Source: CAVQEG01 sp963711465 (GTDB lineage Bacteria; Bacteroidota; Ignavibacteria; OLB7). Taken from it: a DNA stretch of 64,000 nt. The translations under genes and the position numbers were made by a program. Of the stretch, positions 35,488 through 43,758 are shown piece after piece; positions within the stretch are counted from its first letter, which is position 1, and each line of letters begins with the position of its first letter. The notes below the pieces were generated by a model. That model worked only from the letters and a program-made list of their open reading frames with translations, was not told the DNA's origin and searched no databases. Location: the NCBI GenBank assembly GCA_963711465.1, contig CAVQEG010000002.1:496001-560000 (forward strand). The letters run 5' to 3'.

Positions 35488-37524
35488 TCACGATGCAAGC
35501 ATTCGGAGGAATTCCTCTTCGTCGATCACGGTCACCTTCAGCTTCTCTGCCTTCTCGAGTTTCGAACCGGGGTCGGCGCCGGCGACGACGTAGTCGGTCT
35601 TCTTCGACACGCTCGAGGTCACTTTGCCGCCGCGCGCCTCGATCAGTTCGGTCGCCTCCGGTCGCGTGTGAGTCTCCAGCGTTCCGGTGAGCACGACCGT
35701 CCGACCATTGAACGGCGAGCCCTCGACGCGTTCGGCCCGGATCTCCCCTTCATCGGCTTCCATGACGACGCCGGCATCGCGGAGCCGTCGGATGATCCGA
35801 CGGTTGTCCGGATCGGCGAAGAAGGTGACCACGGAGTCGGCGATGCTCGGCCCGATCTCGTCGACCGACTCGAGATCCTCCATGCTCGCGTCGCTGAGGC
35901 GATCGATCGAAGCAAACGCGCGCGCGATCGAGCGCGCCACCGCCGCTCCGACGTGGCGGATGCCGAGCGCGTAGAGCACGCGGGCGAACGGCCGCTGGCG
36001 ACTCGCATCGATCGCCTCGATCAGATTGTCCGCGGAGCGCTCTCCCCATCGCTCCAGCGCCGCAATCTCGTCGCGACGCTCACGAAGGTCGTAGACGTCC
36101 GCATAGTTCGTCAGCCAGCCGAGTTCGACGAATTGATCGACCACCTTTTCGCCCAGCCCGTCGATGTCCATCGCGCCGCGCGAGGCAAAGTGCGTGATCC
36201 GGCGGCGAATCTGCCATGGACACTCGGCGTTCTCGCAGAAGTGATTCGCCTCGCCCTCGGGTCGATGCAGCAGACTGTGCAGCGGACACGGGCAGCGCTC
36301 GGGAAACTCCCATGCCTTCGAGTGCTCCGGTCGTTTGGCGAGGACCACCTCGTCGACCTTCGGAATCACGTCGCCTCCCTTCTCGATCACCACCGTGTCA
36401 CCGATGTGGATGTCCAGGTCGCGAATGAAATCCTCGTTGTGCAGCGTCGCGCGACTGATCGTCGAGCCGGCCAGCAGCACCGGCGTGAGCTCGGCGACCG
36501 GCGTGACGCGCCCGAGGCGGCCCACCTGCAGCGTGATGTCGTTGAGCACGGTCTCGGCCGTCCGGGCTTCGAATTTGTATGCGAGCACCCACCGTGGCGA
36601 CTTCGAAATCTGCCCGAGCTCCTCCTGCTGCCGGATCGAATCGACCTTCACCACGACTCCGTCGATCTGATACGGCAGATCCTGCCGATGTGTCTCCCAG
36701 TGTCGGCAGAACTCCAGCACCTCGTCGATCGACTCGCACAGCGCCCGATTCCTGTTGACCGGAAACCCCAGCCGCTCGAGCAACTCGAGGTTCTTCGAAT
36801 GGCAGTCGAAGCGGACGTCGTCGGAGTCGAGGTAGTAGGTGAACAGTGAGAGGGGACGCGAGGCAACGACCTTCGGATCGAGCAGCTTGAGCGTGCCCGC
36901 GGTGGAGTTGCGAGGGTTGGCGAACCTCTTCTCCCCGGCTTTCTCCCGTTCGGCGTTCATCCCTTCGAACGCCTCGACGTTCATGTACACCTCGCCGCGG
37001 ACCTCGAAGTTCTTCAGTTCGGTGGAGTCCACGCTGACGGGTCTGACGCGCAGGGGGACCGACCGCACGGTGCGGATGTTGGGCGTCACGTCATCGCCCT
37101 GTTCGCCGTTGCCGCGGGTCGCGCCGCGGACGAGCCGGCCGTCCTCGTAGATGAGACTGACGGCAACGCCATCGATCTTGAGCTCGCAGACGTATCGGGG
37201 CTGGCCGCCATCGAGTCGGTCGCGCACGCGCCTGTCGAATTCACGCACCTCTTCGGGATCGTAGCTGTTGGCGATCGACAGCATCGGGCGGCGATGCGTG
37301 ACGGTGGGGAATGAGGGCGTGAGATCCGATCCGACGCGCTGCGTGGGCGAGTCCGGCGTGACCAGCTCGGGGTGCTCGCGCTCGATGGCGATGAGTTCAT
37401 CGAGCAGTCGATCGAACTCGCGGTCGGAGAGCGTCGGATCGTTGAGGACGTAGTAGCGGTAGTTGGCGTCGCGCACCAGGGTGCGCAGCTCCTCGGCGCG
37501 TCGGGCGAGCGTGTCGTCGGCCAT
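35488..37524 (-). CDS. ligA: NAD-dependent DNA ligase LigA
   Basis: A 678-residue replicative ligase that seals nicks using NAD. The N-terminal Ia domain (NYRYYVLNDPTLSDREFD) is followed by the adenylation lysine in CELKIDGVAVSL. An OB-fold comes next (LGRVTPVAELTPV), then a four-cysteine zinc finger (CPCPLHSLLH to CENAECPW), helix-hairpin-helix repeats (MDIDGLGEKVVDQF, ALGIRHVGAAVA) and a C-terminal BRCT domain (GRTVVLTGTLETHTR). The length is normal. ATG 37524 begins MADDTLARRAEEL; ATG 37545 is an alternative. The TATCTTTG element at 37592-37585 serves it and is back to back with the secG promoter. Confidence 0.97.
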   Translation of the reverse strand: MADDTLARRAEELRTLVRDANYRYYVLNDPTLSDREFDRLLDELIAIEREHPELVTPDSPTQRVGSDLTPSFPTVTHRRPMLSIANSYDPEEVREFDRRVRDRLDGGQPRYVCELKIDGVAVSLIYEDGRLVRGATRGNGEQGDDVTPNIRTVRSVPLRVRPVSVDSTELKNFEVRGEVYMNVEAFEGMNAEREKAGEKRFANPRNSTAGTLKLLDPKVVASRPLSLFTYYLDSDDVRFDCHSKNLELLERLGFPVNRNRALCESIDEVLEFCRHWETHRQDLPYQIDGVVVKVDSIRQQEELGQISKSPRWVLAYKFEARTAETVLNDITLQVGRLGRVTPVAELTPVLLAGSTISRATLHNEDFIRDLDIHIGDTVVIEKGGDVIPKVDEVVLAKRPEHSKAWEFPERCPCPLHSLLHRPEGEANHFCENAECPWQIRRRITHFASRGAMDIDGLGEKVVDQFVELGWLTNYADVYDLRERRDEIAALERWGERSADNLIEAIDASRQRPFARVLYALGIRHVGAAVARSIARAFASIDRLSDASMEDLESVDEIGPSIADSVVTFFADPDNRRIIRRLRDAGVVMEADEGEIRAERVEGSPFNGRTVVLTGTLETHTRPEATELIEARGGKVTSSVSKKTDYVVAGADPGSKLEKAEKLKVTVIDEEEFLRMLAS

Positions 37525-37584
37525 TGTTCGATGGTTCGAATTCATTCGGCCGGACGTCCGGAGCGTCGGGCCATGCAACGGGCG

Positions 37585-37592
37585 CAAAGATA
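37585..37592 (-). promoter_or_regulatory. ligA -10 element TATCTTTG
   Basis: TATCTTTG on the minus strand lies 60 bp before the ligA start. A TTTG occurs upstream, but only 14 bases away. Confidence 0.5.
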
Positions 37593-37613
37593 GGATTGCA
37601 GGGCGGCAAATCC

Positions 37614-37645
37614 TTTGTCGGATGCATGGGGGTTGCGTAGCTTTG
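37614..37645 (+). promoter_or_regulatory. secG promoter TTTG-N20-TAGCTTTG
   Basis: TTTG at 37614-37617 and TAGCTTTG at 37638-37645, spaced 20 bases apart, lie 44 bp before the secG start. Confidence 0.65.
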
Positions 37646-37689
37646 TGGTTCTCGATTCAAAGCAACGCTCACACTATCGGCACCCGACC

Positions 37690-38136
37690 ATGTTGTTCTG
37701 GTTCATTCTGATCGTCTCACTCCTCCTTTCGGCCGCGCTCATCACGATGGTGCTGCTGCAGCCGAGCAAGGGCGGCGGACTCGGTGCCAGCTTCGGAGGG
37801 TTCGGAGGAACGCTCGGTTCCACCTTCGGAACGCGCCGGACGCTCGACTTCCTGGCGAAGGGAACGACGTGGGTGGCGATTGCGATCGCCCTTCTGGCGA
37901 TCATCACGAATAAATTTCTGACGCCGTCGACCGAGGGTCCGCACAAGGGCATCGTGACCGAGCAGGGTGCACCGTCGACGACGCCGGGCGTGCCGACGCC
38001 GGGAGAGGCGATCCCGCCGGGACCCGCCGAGACGCCGGGTGCAGCACCCTCACAGGCGGCCCCGTCGCAGGCAGCGCCGTCCGGTGGTGGCGCGCAGCAG
38101 ACGCCGGCTGCTCCGCCCGCCGGGGGAGGCAAGTAG
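37690..38136 (+). CDS. secG: preprotein translocase subunit SecG
   Basis: A 148-residue auxiliary subunit of the SecYEG export channel. Helix 1 is LFWFILIVSLLLSAALITMVLLQ at 2-24. The conserved PSKGGGLGASFGG loop follows with GGTLGSTFGTRRTLDFLAKGT, then helix 2 (WVAIAIALLAIITNKFL). The last 70 residues are an Ala/Pro/Gly/Gln-rich tail that is longer than in model SecG and probably disordered. ATG 37690 directly precedes helix 1. An intrinsic terminator with seven T residues follows at 38166-38205. Confidence 0.93.
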   Translation: MLFWFILIVSLLLSAALITMVLLQPSKGGGLGASFGGFGGTLGSTFGTRRTLDFLAKGTTWVAIAIALLAIITNKFLTPSTEGPHKGIVTEQGAPSTTPGVPTPGEAIPPGPAETPGAAPSQAAPSQAAPSGGGAQQTPAAPPAGGGK

Positions 38137-38165
38137 GCGGGAAGAACCGCCCGGGCAGAAACTGC

Positions 38166-38205
38166 AAGCCGCACCCGCGCCATGTGCGCGGGTGCGGCTT
38201 TTTTT
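38166..38205 (+). terminator. secG intrinsic terminator
   Basis: The 15-bp arms AAGCCGCACCCGCGC (38166-38180) and 38186-38200, with loop CATGT, are followed by seven T residues at 38199-38205. Confidence 0.95.
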
Positions 38206-38269
38206 CGGAGCGGCCGGGATGTGTCACAGCAGACGTTGACGGCGGACGCTGCTCCGACACACCTGGTGC

Positions 38270-38614
38270 TCACCCCGGCGGCCAGTTCATCTGCCGCCCG
38301 GCGAGCAGATGAATGTGCAGGTGCGGAACCTGCTGCCCGCCGGCATCGTTGCAGTTGATCACCAGCCGGTAGCCGTCCTCGTCGACACCCTCGGAGTGCG
38401 CGATGCGCGTGGCCACGCGCACCATGTAGCCGACCAGTTCATCGTGCTCCCGCTGAAGATCGTTCAGCGTCTGGATCTCCTCGCGCGGGATCACCAGCAC
38501 GTGCAGCGGTGCCTGCGGCGCGATGTCGCGGAAGGCCATCACTCGCTCGTCCTCGTAGACCACGTCGGCCGGGATCTCGCCGTCGAGAATCTTCCTGAAG
38601 ATCGTCTCTGCCAT
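38270..38614 (-). CDS. HIT family hydrolase
   Basis: A 114-residue histidine triad protein of the HINT/PKCI-like group, which hydrolyses nucleoside phosphoramidates or similar nucleotide conjugates. The conserved opening is IFRKILDGEIPADVVYEDERVMAFRDI, then PLHVLVIPREEI, and the catalytic triad HLHIHLLAGRQMNWPPG at the C-terminus. The length is standard. ATG 38614 has GAGG 7 bases upstream; a GTG one codon earlier is possible. Confidence 0.95.
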   Translation of the reverse strand: MAETIFRKILDGEIPADVVYEDERVMAFRDIAPQAPLHVLVIPREEIQTLNDLQREHDELVGYMVRVATRIAHSEGVDEDGYRLVINCNDAGGQQVPHLHIHLLAGRQMNWPPG

Positions 38615-38763
38615 CACAATACCTCGTTGATTGCGGCGATGAAGGTATCACCATGCGTCGACACGGCATCACCGGGCGATCGATCGCCCCCGTCTCGTCG
38701 TGGCCCGGGAGTTGCGCATCCGGCACGCACCGCCGAGCCCGTGACATTGACGCTCCCCTTCAG

Positions 38764-39375
38764 ATGAATTCGAGAACGCCGTACCGCATCGCGTATGTCC
38801 TCGTCGTCACACTCGCGCTGAGCGCGCGCGGTGCGTCGGCACAATCGAATTTCAGCTTTCGCGTCGGCGCCGCCGGCATCATCGATCGCAGCGGACAGGT
38901 GCACATGGGCCCGAACGTCGGGATCGCCGGCAAGTTCAACGTTCTGCCCGTCATTCGCGTTCGCTCCCAGTTCGATGTCGACAGAATTCAGATGAACGAC
39001 ATCCACCTCGACGGCTACGACGGCGACCAGACGATGACCTACGTCTCGCTCGGCATCGGGGTCGAGCTCGGCGCCGGTTCGCACGCGGTCAACGTGTTCG
39101 CCTGCATTCTCCCACACGGCACCATCCGCACGACGATCCGCGCTCTCCAGGACGACCGCGGCCGACCGCGCATCGAGTCGGTCACGCGCTTCAGCGTCGG
39201 CTTCGTCACCGGCGCCGGCATCGAATTCTACCTGAGCGACAACATCGGATTCGAAGCGCTCGGACAGTTCCTGGTCTACAATTTCGACTCGGGTCTCGCC
39301 GATCCGTCGTTCCGCGGATTTCGCCTGACCGGCGGCGTGCAGTTCTACATCGGCAGGAATTTCGTTCGTCCGTAG
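38764..39375 (+). CDS. small secreted/outer-membrane beta-barrel-like protein
   Basis: A 203-residue protein with a signal peptide ending SARGASAQ (residue 27). The mature part alternates polar and hydrophobic residues in beta strands (FSFRVGAAGI, YVSLGIGVELGAG, GFVTGAGIEFYLSDNIGFEALGQFLVYNF) and ends in FRLTGGVQFYIG, the pattern of an eight-stranded outer-membrane barrel of the OMP_b-brl type. The function is unknown. ATG 38764 gives the signal peptide directly. Confidence 0.78.
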   Translation: MNSRTPYRIAYVLVVTLALSARGASAQSNFSFRVGAAGIIDRSGQVHMGPNVGIAGKFNVLPVIRVRSQFDVDRIQMNDIHLDGYDGDQTMTYVSLGIGVELGAGSHAVNVFACILPHGTIRTTIRALQDDRGRPRIESVTRFSVGFVTGAGIEFYLSDNIGFEALGQFLVYNFDSGLADPSFRGFRLTGGVQFYIGRNFVRP

Positions 39376-39406
39376 TCCTTGCTCCACCCGACCCCGCCCG
39401 GCTCCT

Positions 39407-40033
39407 CTACGAGCGACCCTCAGCCATCGCTCGCAGCTCGGTGTAGACGCGCGCCAGCGGCAACCCCACCACCGTGTAGTAATCTCCGTCGATCCGTTCG
39501 ATGAACACGGCCCCGAAGTCATCCTGAATTCCGTACGAACCCGCCTTGTCGAACGGCGAGCCGCCGCGAACGTAGTGCCGTATCTCCTCCTCGCTGAGCG
39601 CCCTGAACGTGACGCGGGTCAGCTCGTGTCCCACCGTGCGGCGAGCTGTGCGCGTATCGACGAGGGCGAATCCCGTGAAGACGGTGTGGGTGTTCCCGCT
39701 GAGGCGTCTGAGCATCGACATCGCCTCTTCGGTGTCGGCGGGCTTGCCGAGAATCTCGTCGTCGAGCACCACGACGGTATCGGAACCGAGCACGACGCCA
39801 GCTTCGGGATGGTCGGTGGCGAGTGCTTTCTCGAGCGAGAGGCGCTCGACCATTGCGTCGGGCGGTTCCCCCGGATGATGCACCTCGTCGACGTGCGACG
39901 GCCGGGCAACGAAGCGGGCACCCATCAGTTCGAGCAGGTGACGCCGTCGTGGCGAGCGGCTCGCCAGGATCACGAATGGAAGTGCGGGAGCGGCGGCGTC
40001 ATCGGGAGCGTTCGACGCGATACTGTCGGCCAT
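39407..40033 (-). CDS. maf: Maf-like nucleoside triphosphate pyrophosphatase
   Basis: A 208-residue house-cleaning enzyme that hydrolyses dTTP, UTP or modified pyrimidine nucleotides to monophosphates. The signature is ILASRSPRRRHLLELMG near the start, then GSDTVVVLDDEILGKPAD, a SGNTHTVFTGFAL strand, the DKAGSYGIQDDFGAVFIERIDGDYYTVVGLPL block and the C-terminal helix. An Ala/Asp-rich 17-residue head is not part of the domain. ATG 40033 is used because upstream sequence is Arg-rich. It is divergent from rplU. Confidence 0.93.
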   Translation of the reverse strand: MADSIASNAPDDAAAPALPFVILASRSPRRRHLLELMGARFVARPSHVDEVHHPGEPPDAMVERLSLEKALATDHPEAGVVLGSDTVVVLDDEILGKPADTEEAMSMLRRLSGNTHTVFTGFALVDTRTARRTVGHELTRVTFRALSEEEIRHYVRGGSPFDKAGSYGIQDDFGAVFIERIDGDYYTVVGLPLARVYTELRAMAEGRS

Positions 40034-40118
40034 GAGCAGGAGTCGGGTGTGTGGAATTCTGAAGCGGGCAGACGGGAAAGATTGCGATCGGCGACGGAAC
40101 GACCACCGGCCGGGGCGT

Positions 40119-40162
40119 CGGAGTCGCCGTATCAACATGTCGGAGTCGCCGTATCAACATGT
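40119..40162 (+). repeat. perfect 22-bp tandem duplication upstream of rplU
   Basis: A 22-base unit beginning CGGAGTCGCCGTATC occurs at 40119-40140 and again at 40141-40162 without change. The second copy ends 10 bp before the rplU -33 element. Confidence 0.95.
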
Positions 40163-40171
40163 AGACTCATA

Positions 40172-40202
40172 TTGGATCGTTCCACGGCCGCCCGTATCTT
40201 TG
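40172..40202 (+). promoter_or_regulatory. rplU-rpmA promoter TTG-N20-TATCTTTG
   Basis: TTG at 40172-40174 and TATCTTTG at 40195-40202 lie 50 bp before rplU. Confidence 0.75.
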
Positions 40203-40252
40203 CGATTCTTGTCCGAATTCTCCAGCGATAAACGGCCCTTAGGCACGTACCA

Positions 40253-40552
40253 ATGCAGGCAATCGTAACCATTGCGGGTTCGCAGTTCCGCGTCAGTAAG
40301 GACGACACGATCGTCGTACCGCGTCTGAAGGACGACGTCGATGCCACGATCGAGTTCAAGGACGTCGTCCTGACGGCCGGCGACGGCGGCGATCTCGGGC
40401 TTGGCGAGGCGACGGTCCAGGCGAAGGTGCTCGAGCACGGTCGCGGCGACACGGTGCTCGTCTTCCACAAGAAGCGCCGCAAGGGCTATCAGAAGCTCAA
40501 CGGCCATCGCCAGGATTACACGAAGATCCAGATCACGGACATCACGGCCTGA
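40253..40552 (+). CDS. rplU: 50S ribosomal protein bL21
   Basis: A 99-residue large-subunit protein that binds 23S rRNA. It opens QAIVTIAGSQFRVSKDD and contains the FHKKRRKGYQKLNGHRQ basic block near the C-terminus, followed by TKIQITDI, as in bL21. It is the first gene of the usual rplU-rpmA operon, with 60 bp to rpmA. Confidence 0.97.
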   Translation: MQAIVTIAGSQFRVSKDDTIVVPRLKDDVDATIEFKDVVLTAGDGGDLGLGEATVQAKVLEHGRGDTVLVFHKKRRKGYQKLNGHRQDYTKIQITDITA

Positions 40553-40612
40553 GAAGGCCGATCGGTCCGACGAAGCGAATAGAATCTCAACAGCATAGAC
40601 CAGAGGAGCGCA

Positions 40613-40879
40613 ATGGCACACAAAAAGGGCGGCGGCTCGACGCGCAACGGCCGTGACTCCAATCCCCAGTATCTCGGCATCAAGCGGTATGGCGGCGAGT
40701 CGGTGCGCGCGGGAAACATTCTCGTTCGCCAGCGTGGCACCCGCTTCCATCCCGGCAACAACGTCGGCAAGGGCAAGGATGACACGCTCTTCGCGCTCGT
40801 CGACGGAACGGTGACCTTCGAGCACCGCACGCGCGACCGGAAGGTCATCAGCGTCTATCCCCTGGAGCAGGCGTCGTAG
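40613..40879 (+). CDS. rpmA: 50S ribosomal protein bL27
   Basis: An 88-residue large-subunit protein whose N-terminus reaches the peptidyl transferase centre. It begins AHKKGGGSTRNGRDSNPQYLG and contains GNILVRQRGTRFHPGNNVG, both typical of bL27. There is no Firmicutes-type cleaved leader. AGGAG lies 6 bases before ATG. A strong hairpin follows at 40907-40937. Confidence 0.98.
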   Translation: MAHKKGGGSTRNGRDSNPQYLGIKRYGGESVRAGNILVRQRGTRFHPGNNVGKGKDDTLFALVDGTVTFEHRTRDRKVISVYPLEQAS

Positions 40880-40906
40880 CACGACGGCTGCAGCTGAAGC
40901 ATTGCC

Positions 40907-40937
40907 AACGCCGCTGTCCGACCCGGACAGCGGCGTT
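40907..40937 (+). terminator. rplU-rpmA terminator
   Basis: The 14-bp perfect arms AACGCCGCTGTCCG (40907-40920) and 40924-40937 with loop ACC are followed by the T-rich TTCTGCGTTTCTG. Confidence 0.85.
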
Positions 40938-41003
40938 CTGCGTTTCTGCCCCGGCCGCTCCCTCCGATCCCCTTCGTCGAACCGTTCCGATGACGGCGAG
41001 TGC

Positions 41004-42530
41004 CTACCAGACCACGATGGCGGTGACGACCGGGAATACTCCTACGCCGGAACCCTCACCGATCAACGACGGATTGATGCCGAGTCCGGCGTCGATGGCG
41101 AACGTGCGGTCGAAGTACCGCGCGGTGAGGACGATCGGCTGGTAATCGGAATCCTGCAGCAGATATCCCTCTGCCGCCAGCTTCCAGTGGTAGGCGATGC
41201 GGTAGTCGCCGCCGACACCGGCGATGAAGGCGCTTCGGTTGAACTGCGTGTGATCGAAGGTGAAGTGGCGGCGCCCCGAGTAACCGATCAGCATCGACGC
41301 CCGGTGGTCGTCATCGCCGAGACTCGCCACGGCGTACGGAGCCGCCAGCACGATCCGCGACTCATCGCTTTCCGATGCGTTCAGCTGAAGACCGACCGCC
41401 ACCCGCGTGATTCCCTCGCGGTAGACCTCGTACTTGACGCCCGCCGACACATCCGCCAGGTAGTCGATCGCCGGCGGCACGTAGGCAGCCGCTCCGAGCA
41501 GCGACAGTCGATCGGTGAGGCCGTATCCGACCATCCACCCGCCAAGCAGCACGTTGCCCGCAAAGAATTCGCCCTTCTCGGGAGATCGTGCCGTCGGCAT
41601 TGCGATCGTTCGAAACGTGGTGGGGTCGGTGATCGGCACTTCCAGCGGCGCTGGCGCCGGCGGTGTCGGCTGCTCCCGCAATCGCGCTGCGGGACGCGTG
41701 ACGGACACGGGCATCTCCCGCCCCTCGGCCAGCTTCACATCCCGCATCGGCGGCGGGAGCACCACCCGAGGCGTGTCTTCCCTCAACTGCGGAATCGACG
41801 GCGGCTCGATCGGACCCCGCGCCAGCTCGGGTTCCCGCTCAGCTCCTCGCTCCGGCGGACGGACCATCACGTACGCCGTGTCGGCGACGATGAACGACGT
41901 GACGCCGCCCGACGGATACGGTCGCCGCAGGTAGACGAGTATCGGCATCCGAACGAGGCCCGGTCGCCGGCCCGTAAAGCAGACGTCGTAGGTGTACGTG
42001 CCGAACACACGCACCGGTGGAGCCGGATTGGTGAAGCGGATGCCGAACTCGCGTGACGGACTGGCAATGCGCAGAATGACGAATGAACCTGCTCCGGTCC
42101 GCACTTCGAACGTGTGGCATACGGTTTCACCCACCTCCACCGTGCCCATGTCCTCGCGCCAGACACGCCACGGACTGCTCGTCCTGACCTCCGCGTACCG
42201 CACGTTGTCGTTGCAGTCGATCACGCGGAACCGCAACGGTTGGGCGATGGACAGATCGTCCACGAGAATCCGGACCGTCGCCTGGTGAGCGCATTCGGTG
42301 AATACCGGTCCGGTGATCACCCGCAGCCCGTCGCTCCGGGTTCCAGCGAGGATGTCCTGCCAGCTTCCGTCGAGTTCCCACTGAATTTTCGAGAGTCCGT
42401 AGTGGGCGGTGAAGGTGAAGGTGTTCATGCCCGAGTAGAATTCGGGCGGCGTCACGGAGATCGACTGCTGGGCAAGTGCCGAGACCGTACTCAGCAGCAG
42501 GAGGCAAACCCGGATGGCGGGGCGGCACAT
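41004..42530 (-). CDS. secreted protein with Ig-like N-terminal region and barrel-like C-terminus
   Basis: A 508-residue exported protein. The signal peptide is short (CLLLLSTVSALAQQ, cleaved near residue 21). Two beta-sandwich-like regions follow (SGMNTFTFTAHYGLSKIQWELDG and MGTVEVGETVCHTFEVRT). A Pro/Arg-rich linker runs over about 250-320. The C-terminal 190 residues alternate like outer-membrane strands (LLGGWMVGYGLTDRLSLLGAAAYV, VSAGVKYEVYR, and YSGRRHFTFDHTQF). No family is recognised. The middle part resembles domains that follow a choice-of-anchor or ASH type. ATG 42530 is preferred; a further 30 codons upstream lack a signal peptide. Confidence 0.72.
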   Translation of the reverse strand: MCRPAIRVCLLLLSTVSALAQQSISVTPPEFYSGMNTFTFTAHYGLSKIQWELDGSWQDILAGTRSDGLRVITGPVFTECAHQATVRILVDDLSIAQPLRFRVIDCNDNVRYAEVRTSSPWRVWREDMGTVEVGETVCHTFEVRTGAGSFVILRIASPSREFGIRFTNPAPPVRVFGTYTYDVCFTGRRPGLVRMPILVYLRRPYPSGGVTSFIVADTAYVMVRPPERGAEREPELARGPIEPPSIPQLREDTPRVVLPPPMRDVKLAEGREMPVSVTRPAARLREQPTPPAPAPLEVPITDPTTFRTIAMPTARSPEKGEFFAGNVLLGGWMVGYGLTDRLSLLGAAAYVPPAIDYLADVSAGVKYEVYREGITRVAVGLQLNASESDESRIVLAAPYAVASLGDDDHRASMLIGYSGRRHFTFDHTQFNRSAFIAGVGGDYRIAYHWKLAAEGYLLQDSDYQPIVLTARYFDRTFAIDAGLGINPSLIGEGSGVGVFPVVTAIVVW

Positions 42531-42743
42531 CGAAGACGCGAAGCCGACGGCTCCGGAGGGTGAGCGAAGCAAACGGTCGTTCAATTCAAAGCGCCTGTTC
42601 GGCTCGTCGCTGTTGATCATCGCGTCGAATTCGTTGCCGCTGGTGTGTGTGAACCACCTCCCGCCACCACCGACGCGCGAAACCGCCCGCGGGTTGCGTC
42701 TCCGAGGATCCGGCGGGACGGCAGACCCTGCCGGCGCGCGAGT

Positions 42744-43661
42744 CTACAGATGGAACGTATAGCCGACGCCGAGGAACGCGCCCTGCAGCGCGATCGTATT
42801 CGCCCCGCTCAGGCGCAGCTCATATCGACCGTCGATCACCAGTCGATCGAACACCGTCGCGTACGCTCCGGCGGAGACCGCCGTGTAATTCTCCCGGTCG
42901 ATCGAAAGCAGTCGCCCGCTTCCACCGTCGGACTGCAGCAACTGCTCTGCCGAGCCCGAGGAGCCCGCGTAGAACGGACGCAGCGGGTTGGTCACATCGC
43001 CGGTGGACTGGACGCCATCGACGCCGACGAATACGCCGGATCCCCTGACCGACTCCAGCCCGATCTGTGCGGAGTAGGCGATTTCGTCCAGCGGCTCCTC
43101 ATCGCGCCAGTTGTAGCCGACCGACGCGCTCGCACGAACCTTATCGTGGGAAAAGCCGGCCCGGGCGAGGGTGGTCCACTGGAGGTATCCGTCGCTCAGG
43201 AAGCTTGGATGTTCCGGATCGTCGTAGATGCCGCGATGCCAGCCGCTCGGAAGCTTGATCATGCTCGACAGGCCGAAGACGAACTCGCCGGCGGTGAGGT
43301 CGCCCGTGGCGCCCACGCCAATGAAGAGGGGAGCGAATATGCTCCGGTCGGGAAATTTCTCGTCGCTGGTGACGCTGAGGTACCCGATCGGCATGTCGAC
43401 GTTGACTTCGAGTCCATCGATGACACCGTAGTCGACCGAGGGACCGAACAGGACTGCGGAGTACGACGTGCCGAGCGTATCGAACAGGCGTGAGTCACCG
43501 TCGGCCGTGTAGATCGTGTTCGAACGCTGAGCACCACCGAAGACATGCACGAACAGGTCGCCCGGTTTCTGCACCGACACATCGAGCTGGGCGCGGCATT
43601 CGCCGGCGGCAACGGAGAGGAAGATGCAGACCAGCAGCGCGCAGCGGATCGAACGGGTCAT
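42744..43661 (-). CDS. outer-membrane beta-barrel-like protein
   Basis: A 305-residue exported protein. The signal peptide ends at AAGECRAQ. The body has many amphipathic strands (TSYSAVLFGPSVDYGVIDGLEVNVDMP, FIGVGATGDLTAGEFVFGLSS, and RASASVGYNW) and ends with GAFLGVGYTFHL, a terminal-Leu strand typical of outer-membrane barrels. The function is unknown. AGGTG lies 6 bases before ATG 43661. It lies downstream of the sigma/anti-sigma operon with a hairpin between. Confidence 0.78.
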   Translation of the reverse strand: MTRSIRCALLVCIFLSVAAGECRAQLDVSVQKPGDLFVHVFGGAQRSNTIYTADGDSRLFDTLGTSYSAVLFGPSVDYGVIDGLEVNVDMPIGYLSVTSDEKFPDRSIFAPLFIGVGATGDLTAGEFVFGLSSMIKLPSGWHRGIYDDPEHPSFLSDGYLQWTTLARAGFSHDKVRASASVGYNWRDEEPLDEIAYSAQIGLESVRGSGVFVGVDGVQSTGDVTNPLRPFYAGSSGSAEQLLQSDGGSGRLLSIDRENYTAVSAGAYATVFDRLVIDGRYELRLSGANTIALQGAFLGVGYTFHL

Positions 43662-43698
43662 GGGGAACACCTCATGGGTCGACGGTGGAGCGGAAAAT

Positions 43699-43729
43699 AC
43701 GACGGGCGCCACCATCGGGCGCCCGTCGT
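43699..43729 (-). terminator. terminator of the sigma/anti-sigma operon
   Basis: The 12-bp arms ACGACGGGCGCC (43699-43710) and 43718-43729 with a 7-base loop are followed on the minus strand by GTATTTTCC. Confidence 0.7.
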
Positions 43730-43758
43730 GATACCGGCAGAATGTGATCGCTCGATAC

